Origin: Neolewinella xylanilytica
GTDB lineage: Bacteria; Bacteroidota; Bacteroidia; Chitinophagales; Saprospiraceae
Reading direction: 5' to 3'
Assembly: GCF_002934605.1 (NCBI RefSeq)
Contig: NZ_PTJC01000006.1
Span: 1,612,001 to 1,676,000, forward strand
DNA length: 64,000 nucleotides
Shown: positions 8,143 to 13,673 of the stretch, one piece after another
How the letters are laid out: each line of letters starts with the position of its first letter
Numbering within the stretch: the first letter of the stretch is position 1
Notes under the pieces: generated by a model
The model's input: the letters and a program-made list of their open reading frames with translations, nothing else
Databases searched by the model: none
Told to the model about the DNA's origin: nothing
Program-made: the position numbers and the translations under genes

Positions 8143-8181
8143 TATATTGTGCCGGCATTGATAATTAACACACTAATTATC
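8143..8181. promoter_or_regulatory. Palindromic upstream element, copy 2
   Basis: ATATTGT is followed by the palindrome GCCGGC (8151-8156), ATT, then a perfect inverted repeat GATAATTA (8160-8167) / TAATTATC (8174-8181) around ACACAC. The flanks match copy 1 closely. The differences inside the hexamer are compensatory (T to C and A to G), keeping it palindromic. The element ends 29 bp before the ATG at 8211. Confidence 0.6.
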
Positions 8182-8210
8182 GCCGACTCATTTGCTTACT
8201 AACTCCTACT

Positions 8211-9233
8211 ATGAACCGACTTTTACTTCCGATTCTTTGTCTCTGGCTACTGTTTTACTCTTCCTTGGCGACCGCTCAGGATGGCACTTCCAACCCTTGT
8301 GGCTCCATACCTTCTGCCAGTATTCCAGATCTGGATCCACTATTGCCGACTTTGTTTCCTACACCTGGTGAGGATGTCCTTTTAGGATCTGGAAATGTAA
8401 TATGTGGGAAGGCTCCGAATGGTAATGATCGAGAGAAAATAGTTTTGGAAAGAATCACCGAGGGAGAAGGTGCAATCGTAACTATCACTACTTATCGTGG
8501 CCAAACAAGTAAGGAAACGTCCCTCACTGAGGTCAATTCAAGGATTGATATCGAATTCAGTAGCAATGCAGACTTCGGAGTTCGAAGTGTCTTCGGGGCT
8601 GTTGGTACATTTCAATACGCTATTGTGCCACAAAGCACGAATATTTCAAGCCTTCCAAACTCAAGCTTTACAACAGTAAATGTAGTGAGCGTAGCTCCGG
8701 TAACTTGGACAAAAGACCTAACCTACAAACCCTTCGGTGAAAACATCCAGCTGCGCTGGTCGGTAGCTGAGCAAGTAGACGTGGCCGGCTACGAACTCGA
8801 AAGAATGTTCGAGGGGGAAAGCTTCGAGAAGGTAGCCGATGTATCCTACCGGGAAAACGGCAGCCTGGAAGTCGACTACTCCACCGTGGTCAACTGGCCC
8901 GGCCGCAGCGCCTACTTCCGGATAAAGCAATTCGACTACGCCGGTACCTACGACTACAGCAACGTGGTCTTCGTGAATGGCAACGACGGAGCCGTCCAGG
9001 AATTCAGGATGTTCCCTAATCCCGCCTCCGACTACGTGCGGATGTCCGTACCCGAAGGTATCCATACGGTCGACCTCATTTCGGCATCCGGTCGGGTAGT
9101 ACGGTCGTTCACGGCTAATGAAGTCCGCCGCGAAGGCATGGACGTGAGCCGCGTATCCGCCGGCATGTACCTCGTACGGCCGGTAGGGGGCGACGGTGCC
9201 GCTACGCCCCAACGCCTGGTGGTTAATCACTAA
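8211..9233 (+). CDS. T9SS type A cargo protein, tandem paralogue 2
   Basis: 340 residues with signal peptide MNRLLLPILCLWLLFYSSLA and cleavage near TAQ. The N-domain (about residues 24-160) again has exactly two cysteines (NPCGS and VICGK) but little sequence identity to paralogue 1. From APVTWTKDLTYKPFGE to the end it is nearly identical to paralogue 1, including GYELERMFEGESFEKVADV and the sorting domain FRMFPNPASDYVRMSV. Long runs of DNA in the C-terminal half are also identical, which suggests recent duplication or gene conversion limited to that half. Exported through T9SS; binding target or activity unknown. Confidence 0.88.
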   Translation: MNRLLLPILCLWLLFYSSLATAQDGTSNPCGSIPSASIPDLDPLLPTLFPTPGEDVLLGSGNVICGKAPNGNDREKIVLERITEGEGAIVTITTYRGQTSKETSLTEVNSRIDIEFSSNADFGVRSVFGAVGTFQYAIVPQSTNISSLPNSSFTTVNVVSVAPVTWTKDLTYKPFGENIQLRWSVAEQVDVAGYELERMFEGESFEKVADVSYRENGSLEVDYSTVVNWPGRSAYFRIKQFDYAGTYDYSNVVFVNGNDGAVQEFRMFPNPASDYVRMSVPEGIHTVDLISASGRVVRSFTANEVRREGMDVSRVSAGMYLVRPVGGDGAATPQRLVVNH

Positions 9234-9270
9234 AGATTCCGCAACCTAAAATTGCCTTAAGCCCCACGGA

Positions 9271-9294
9271 GCAGCCGCCCCGCGGGGCGGCTGC
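9271..9294 (+). terminator. GC-rich hairpin after paralogue 2
   Basis: GCAGCCGCCCCG/CGGGGCGGCTGC is a perfect 24-nt palindrome about 40 bp after the stop, followed by TGGTTGTGT, a poor T-tract. The flanking CCCCAC and GTGTCGGGG can extend the stem. It is probably a terminator. Confidence 0.65.
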
Positions 9295-9401
9295 TGGTTG
9301 TGTCGGGGCATCGGTAAGCCTCCGCTCATCTGATTTGGGGAATTATTGCCCGTTTGCACAATAAATTTTTCCCCAGCGGCTTTGGAACTCGCTTCCCGCG
9401 C

Positions 9402-9436
9402 TATATTGTGGTACCATTCGACCTTAACCTTCGATT
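9402..9436. promoter_or_regulatory. Palindromic upstream element, degenerate copy 3
   Basis: TATATTGT is followed by the palindrome GGTACC (9410-9415) and ATT, exactly as in copies 1 and 2. The downstream inverted repeat is broken, leaving TTAAC and ATTATCG as the only clear remnants. The ATG of paralogue 3 is 49 bp past the hexamer. The hexamer is thus better conserved as a palindrome than as a sequence. Confidence 0.5.
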
Positions 9437-9464
9437 ATCGGAGGCTTCTCTTAACTAGACCACT

Positions 9465-10484
9465 ATGAAACGACTCTTACATAGCATAATTCTTACGCTC
9501 TGCCTTTTGATGTGCTCCGCTGCGGGTTGGGGCCAGTTTGGCCCTGATAACCCGTGCGCCGGGCCAAACCCAACCGTCTCGCCTGACATCACTACCTTAC
9601 TCGATAAGCTTAAGACTACCAAATCAATGGATGTCCTCACTGTCATCCAGGATTGTTTTACTTCTTATCCCAATAAATTCGACAATCCGGTTCTCATTTT
9701 TAGAGGCGTGGAATCTAACGAAGGAACGTTAATTACCGCCTATAAATTCAGGTCGGTGAATGGTACAGCAACAACCACGCAATCCATTAATGTAGCTAAC
9801 GAAGAATTCAATGTGACTTTCAACGAAGCGAGCTACAACTTTGGATTTGTGCTCGCTTTTACGAGTGTTGGGCAGCTAGAAGTTCAAGTAACTAATGCAC
9901 CTGGATATAATGGAGTATATGACATTCAAATCACCAGTGCAGCACCGGTTAACTGGACGAAGGACTTAACGTACGACTCCTACGGTGAAAACGACCTTCA
10001 ACTGACGTGGGCCGTCTCAGAGCAAGTGGACGTGAAGGGGTACGAACTAGAGCGAATGATCGGCATGACCTCATTTAAAAAGGTAGCGGACATACCCTAC
10101 CATGAAAATGGTAGCCTCCAGGTAGATTACGAAGTACTTACGCCCCGCCAAACCGCCGGTACTTACTACCGGATCAAACAGCTCGACCACGCCGGCACCT
10201 ACGATTACAGCAATGTGATCTTCGTCAAGGGCTACGACGGCGCCGAGCAGCAATTCCAAATGTTCCCGAACCCCGCCACTGACTATGTACGCATGTCCGT
10301 ACCGGAAGGCGTTCACACCGTCGACCTCATCGCGGCCTCCGGCCAGGTGGTCCGGTCGTTCACCGCTAACGAAGTCCGCCGCGAAGGCCTGGACGTCAGC
10401 AACGTATCCGCGGGCATGTACTTCGTGCGCCCGGTCGGCGATCAGGGTGGGGTGCGCCCGCAGCGTCTCGTGGTCAACCGCTAG
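9465..10484 (+). CDS. T9SS type A cargo protein, tandem paralogue 3
   Basis: 339 residues with signal peptide MKRLLHSIILTLCLLMCSAAGWGQ. The N-domain starts FGPDNPCAGPNPTVSPDITT and has two cysteines in the mature part (NPCAG and QDCFTS), matching the two-cysteine pattern of the other two copies. The C-terminal half is clearly homologous but more diverged than the 1-2 pair (TYDSYGENDLQLTWAVSEQV, GYELERMIGMTSFKKVADI), and ends in a T9SS type A sorting domain (FQMFPNPATDYVRMSV to QRLVVNR). It is therefore the older member of the tandem. The N-terminal half is again AT-richer than the rest. Confidence 0.87.
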   Translation: MKRLLHSIILTLCLLMCSAAGWGQFGPDNPCAGPNPTVSPDITTLLDKLKTTKSMDVLTVIQDCFTSYPNKFDNPVLIFRGVESNEGTLITAYKFRSVNGTATTTQSINVANEEFNVTFNEASYNFGFVLAFTSVGQLEVQVTNAPGYNGVYDIQITSAAPVNWTKDLTYDSYGENDLQLTWAVSEQVDVKGYELERMIGMTSFKKVADIPYHENGSLQVDYEVLTPRQTAGTYYRIKQLDHAGTYDYSNVIFVKGYDGAEQQFQMFPNPATDYVRMSVPEGVHTVDLIAASGQVVRSFTANEVRREGLDVSNVSAGMYFVRPVGDQGGVRPQRLVVNR

Positions 10485-10509
10485 AACCGGCTAAGATTAC
10501 TCAATCCGA

Positions 10510-10544
10510 AAAGGGCCGGCGTCTCCACGAGACGGCGGCCCTTT
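10510..10544. terminator. Bidirectional terminator
   Basis: AAAGGGCCGGCGTC and GACGGCGGCCCTTT pair with one mismatch around a 7-nt loop, with A-rich DNA on the left and T-rich on the right. It sits between the convergent T9SS gene and the minus-strand gene ending at 10574, so it can serve both. Confidence 0.8.
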
Positions 10545-10573
10545 GCTATTTAATAAGTTTCGCGCGAAGGCTA

Positions 10574-11287
10574 CTACTCCGTCCGGTGGCCCCAGGTTTC
10601 GTAGAGGGCCTCGCCCTTGCTGCTGAACCCCATGTGGTGCCATTCGTTGTTGCGAATCTTGTAGTCGAAGCTGAGCTGGTCGCCGACCCGCTCGGGATCT
10701 CGGCTGAAGAATTCGATCCGTTCGATGTACTGCTGCCCCTCGGAAGTGTAGGTGCCGCCGCCGGTGCCGAGCATCTCTTTGGTTTCGGTGTTGTAGGCGA
10801 TCCACTGGAAGCGGCTGCCGGAGAGGATTTTCATGGTGCGGCGGGAACCGGTGGGCGTGCGGCGGCGCATCTCCCCGTCCTGCTTACGACCGGTGATTTG
10901 CCAGGCGCCGGCTAAGGGCCCTTCTCCCTCGTCGACCCGCTGCCATACGACGTTGCCGTTAAAGACCAGCAGACTGTTGTTGAGCACGTAGCTCATGCTC
11001 CGGTCCTGGCCGACGTTGGCCGGGGTGGAAGAGTCCCATTCGTAGTGAACGGTAAAACTATCGGGGCTGACGGTATATGCGCCACCGAGGGTGCTGATAA
11101 ATTCGTTATTTTCCTCGTTGTAGGCCGTCATGACGAAATAGCCGTCCTGAATGATCATCGACAGCTGGTTAGTAGCGCCGTCGGCGGAGGAAAAAGTGGT
11201 GGACCAGGCTCCCTCCAGATCCGAATTCGGGGCTTGCGCAAAGCTGGTGAGCGGGGCCAGCGATAGTAAAAAGATGAGTACTTTCAT
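10574..11287 (-). CDS. Secreted protein with an internally duplicated domain
   Basis: 237 residues with signal peptide MKVLIFLLSLAPLTSFAQA. The mature protein contains two similar halves: LEGAWSTTF, FVMTAYNEENNEFISTLGG and VGQDRSMSYVLNN in the first, and LAGAWQITG, FQWIAYNTETKEMLGTGGG and VGDQLSFDYKIRN in the second. Each half looks like an 80-100-residue beta-barrel unit starting with a GAW motif, as in lipocalin-like secreted proteins of Bacteroidota. I cannot name the family with certainty. It has no Cys lipidation site and no sorting domain, so it is probably periplasmic. It is convergent with T9SS paralogue 3. Confidence 0.75.
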   Translation of the reverse strand: MKVLIFLLSLAPLTSFAQAPNSDLEGAWSTTFSSADGATNQLSMIIQDGYFVMTAYNEENNEFISTLGGAYTVSPDSFTVHYEWDSSTPANVGQDRSMSYVLNNSLLVFNGNVVWQRVDEGEGPLAGAWQITGRKQDGEMRRRTPTGSRRTMKILSGSRFQWIAYNTETKEMLGTGGGTYTSEGQQYIERIEFFSRDPERVGDQLSFDYKIRNNEWHHMGFSSKGEALYETWGHRTE

Positions 11288-11333
11288 TATGGTAGTTTGT
11301 TAACGGGGAACGGCCGGGACAAGCCCATCGTTG

Positions 11334-11341
11334 TATCTTTG
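11334..11341 (+). promoter_or_regulatory. -7 element upstream of the Nudix-like gene
   Basis: TATCTTTG fits TAnnTTTG. It lies 85 bp before the ATG at 11427, in the divergent region between the duplicated-domain protein and the Nudix-like gene. No strong -33 box was seen. Confidence 0.4.
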
Positions 11342-11426
11342 CGTACAAACATATGTTGTTGTAGATACTATCTATAATTAACAAGCCTTTACCGCAACCA
11401 GACGCCCGGGGCGTTATTCTACATTT

Positions 11427-11810
11427 ATGGGACTACGAAAGAAAGCTCGCCTCATCATCTACCGTTTCCGCGAACGCGGTCTGGAGGTCTTCCTGACCCA
11501 GCAATCGGAGGAATGGGGCCTTCCCAGCGGCGATCTCAAAGTGGATAGTCCGGACCTGATCAGCCTGGAACCCGCCGAAGACCGGGAAGAAGCCGTGGCG
11601 GTGGAAGGCGATTGGCACGAAATCCCCAGTCTTAAGCAGATGCTGTACGAGGACGCCGGGGAGCTGAAAGAAAGGCTGAAGGAATTAGAGTCCGGCACCT
11701 TTCTTACCGTTAAGGATGCCCTTAAAAATCGACTCAGCCCCGGTCAAATCCAGTTTTTGCGGGAGTTGATGGAAGTCGTTACGGATCGTAATTCCGTCAG
11801 GGACATTTGA
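11427..11810 (+). CDS. Nudix-fold-like protein lacking the Nudix box
   Basis: 127 residues. The start RKKARLIIYRFRERGLEVFLTQQ followed by EEWGLPSGDL resembles the first strands of a Nudix hydrolase, where an aromatic-GLPGG segment precedes the Nudix box. The box itself (GX5EX7REUXEEXGU) is absent; instead there is LISLEPAEDREEAVAVEGDW and a helix rich in Glu and Lys. So it is either a degenerate, catalytically dead Nudix-fold protein or an unrelated small protein with similar spacing. Its 3' end overlaps the convergent membrane glycosyltransferase gene by 14 bp. Confidence 0.6.
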   Translation: MGLRKKARLIIYRFRERGLEVFLTQQSEEWGLPSGDLKVDSPDLISLEPAEDREEAVAVEGDWHEIPSLKQMLYEDAGELKERLKELESGTFLTVKDALKNRLSPGQIQFLRELMEVVTDRNSVRDI

Positions 11811-13182
11811 TGTCCAAACTTCCCGAAAGGTAAAATTCAATCCAGGATACATTGCACCCGCGCTCCGTCGCCCGCTGCTCGTATTCCCTAATGACCTGTC
11901 GGGTCGGTCCGTGGTTGGTTCCGTCGAACAGTACCCGTACCCTTCGGTACGGCAATGGCGCTCCGGGTTCCGGACGGTTGATGGCCATCGGGCCGCTCCT
12001 TTCCGGTTTCACGCGTAGATAGTAATCCAGAACGGGTACCGCACCCAGATCGGCAACGTAGGGAACATTTCCTTCGGCGAGTTCCGCCAACCGCCGACCG
12101 TCGTTAAAGCGGTACGGTCGTAGCACCGCCCGGTAAATGTTCGTACCCCCGAGCGTTATGAGCACTGCCGCCAGGTAAGCGTATCCGGGCCATTTGGACA
12201 GGCTGGTGTAGATCCACCGGGCTGCGACCGCGGTGAAGAGCCAGACTCCCGGCAAGGCGAACAACATCAGGCGATCGATCAGGGTGTAGAGGCGAAAGTG
12301 GGAAGCGGCAATCGATACCAGTAGTGGCAGTAGCAGCCATGCGTGTCGGCGTACCGACGCTGAACACAGACCGATCAATAGCGTACTCGCTCCCCAGAGC
12401 AGGGCCGCTACGGTAAAGCCATAGGTGAGTCGGAGTAAGGAGAAGAACAGGGTACCGCTCTGCTGTAGTGCTTCCCCGCTAAAGGGAAGCGGCATGAAGT
12501 ACGGGGCATGAAAGTCGTTGAGGTAGCTCGAGCCCACCGATGTTCGTAAAACCAGGTAGTAGAGGACACCGAAGGAGGCTAGCCAAAGCCCGATGACGGC
12601 TAGCCAACGGATGTCCGTCCGTAACCGGCGCAGGCCGATAGCGGCAAGTACGAATACGGACGGCAGCGATACCCACGGGAGTAGTACGCCGGCAAGGCCC
12701 CAGGCTAGTTTATTCCCCCGCGCAGGCCGTAGCTCCGCGGCGAGCAGACAGGCGGCTACCCCGAGGTCCGTTCCGTAGGGTTTAAACTCGGTCACGTAGT
12801 GAAGTACGGTCGGATTGACGAAGAGTAAAGCTAATGGCAGGAGTGTCCAGTGACCTAACTGAAGCCGTTGGCCGGCGCGAAAGAGTGCGACAATTCCGAT
12901 GATTCCACCCAGTAGCGCGGGCAGGCGGAGCACGTATTCCAGGTATCCAAGTAGCTCCGCCAGCAATTTGGTGAGGAGGAGGTACAATGGGGGGGCGTAC
13001 TGTTCGTGATCGAGGGGCCGGAATAAACCCGCGAACGAGCGATCGTAGAGGTTTCGCGCCAGATTGGCTTCGTCCAAAAAGAGCGGGCGGTCGTAGACGT
13101 AGTTGATTCCCCAGATCAGCAGGCCCATGCCCAACACGGCGAACAGGGCGGGGCGGAAGTATGGGCGGTGGAAGGCGGGCAC
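11797..13182 (-). CDS. GT39-like integral membrane glycosyltransferase
   Basis: 461 residues with about ten hydrophobic segments. The first periplasmic loop carries the acidic pair in RPLFLDEANLARNLYD and the downstream YAPPLYLLLTKLLAELLG, as in PMT/ArnT-type (GT39) glycosyltransferases that use polyprenyl-phosphate sugars. The C-terminus has a soluble segment (DYYLRVKPERSGPMAIN, VRVLFDGTNHGPTRQVI). The frame stays open upstream to 13338, but that extension would translate the tRNA-Gly gene and its terminator. I therefore place the start at GTG 13182, just before the first helix. Acceptor and sugar are unknown. Confidence 0.78.
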   Translation of the reverse strand: MPAFHRPYFRPALFAVLGMGLLIWGINYVYDRPLFLDEANLARNLYDRSFAGLFRPLDHEQYAPPLYLLLTKLLAELLGYLEYVLRLPALLGGIIGIVALFRAGQRLQLGHWTLLPLALLFVNPTVLHYVTEFKPYGTDLGVAACLLAAELRPARGNKLAWGLAGVLLPWVSLPSVFVLAAIGLRRLRTDIRWLAVIGLWLASFGVLYYLVLRTSVGSSYLNDFHAPYFMPLPFSGEALQQSGTLFFSLLRLTYGFTVAALLWGASTLLIGLCSASVRRHAWLLLPLLVSIAASHFRLYTLIDRLMLFALPGVWLFTAVAARWIYTSLSKWPGYAYLAAVLITLGGTNIYRAVLRPYRFNDGRRLAELAEGNVPYVADLGAVPVLDYYLRVKPERSGPMAINRPEPGAPLPYRRVRVLFDGTNHGPTRQVIREYEQRATERGCNVSWIEFYLSGSLDIKCP

Positions 13183-13194
13183 GGAGCGAAGGTA

Positions 13195-13234
13195 TAAAAA
13201 CAACGAAAGCCGCTTCTCCGGGGAGAAGCGGCTT
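13195..13234 (-). terminator. Terminator of tRNA-Gly
   Basis: AAGCCGCTTCTCC (13207-13219) and GGAGAAGCGGCTT (13222-13234) form a near-perfect hairpin, followed on the minus strand by a run containing TTGTTTTTA. It lies 10 bp beyond the tRNA-Gly 3' end and just before the chosen start of the membrane glycosyltransferase gene. Confidence 0.88.
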
Positions 13235-13244
13235 CGTCTGTTGG

Positions 13245-13317
13245 AGCGGATGACCAGGTTCGAACCGGCGACCTCAACCTTGGCAAGGTTGCGCTCTACC
13301 AACTGAGCTACATCCGC
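13245..13317 (-). tRNA. tRNA-Gly (anticodon GCC)
   Basis: On the minus strand the 73-nt cloverleaf has the acceptor stem GCGGATG/CATCCGC, D arm GCTC-AGTTGGTA-GAGC, anticodon arm CAACC-TTGCCAA-GGTTG with anticodon GCC, and T loop TTCGAAC. The discriminator is T and CCA is not encoded in full. A strong terminator follows. It reads GGC and GGU codons. Confidence 0.97.
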
Positions 13318-13399
13318 GTCTGCTGGCTGCTCAGCCATGCTTTATTTCTAAAGCGGTGCAAATATAGGGAGGCTTTCGGTAAACTTCCAAACTCAGTTG

Positions 13400-13672
13400 G
13401 TTAGTTTTTTAGTTTTTTAGTCTCTGTTACGCTTCGCGTGGTGAGTTGATAGTCTTTTAGTCGGGTAGGGGGGGTAGTCTTTTAGTCATGTAGGGGGTAG
13501 TCTTTTCGTCACGCTTCGCGTGCTGAGTAGGGTAGTCGTTAGATATGCTTTATGTAATAGTAGCCCCCTAAGCCTAGCTTAAATTACTGACAAACTAATA
13601 GACTGAAGAACTACCCGACTAAAAGACTAAAGGACTACCCGACTAAAAGACTACCCACTTAAAGACCAAAAA
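13400..13672. repeat. Array of short direct and inverted repeats
   Basis: The left half holds copies of TAGTCTTTTAGTCGGGTAG (13450-13468) and close variants near 13476 and 13498. The right half holds the exact reverse complement twice, CTACCCGACTAAAAGACTA at 13611-13629 and 13635-13653. Two copies of ACGCTTCGCGTG-like sequence (near 13430 and 13511) are interspersed. The halves could fold into one long imperfect cruciform. There is no coding potential. It separates tRNA-Gly from the 3' end of the OMP receptor gene and may act as a complex terminator or be a decayed mobile-element remnant. Confidence 0.75.
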
Positions 13673-13673
13673 A

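Noticed and set aside
7910..8161. Open frame of 83 codons between T9SS paralogues 1 and 2
   Set aside because: It begins inside the terminator stem, has no recognisable domain or signal peptide and ends in the palindromic upstream element.
6512..10560. Genomic island integrated at tRNA-Arg
   Set aside because: No integrase, no direct repeat of the tRNA 3' end and no other mobile-element genes were found downstream; the AT-rich N-halves alone are not enough.
13183..13338. Upstream extension of the GT39-like membrane protein
   Set aside because: It would translate the tRNA-Gly gene and its terminator; the frame is open only because of GC bias.
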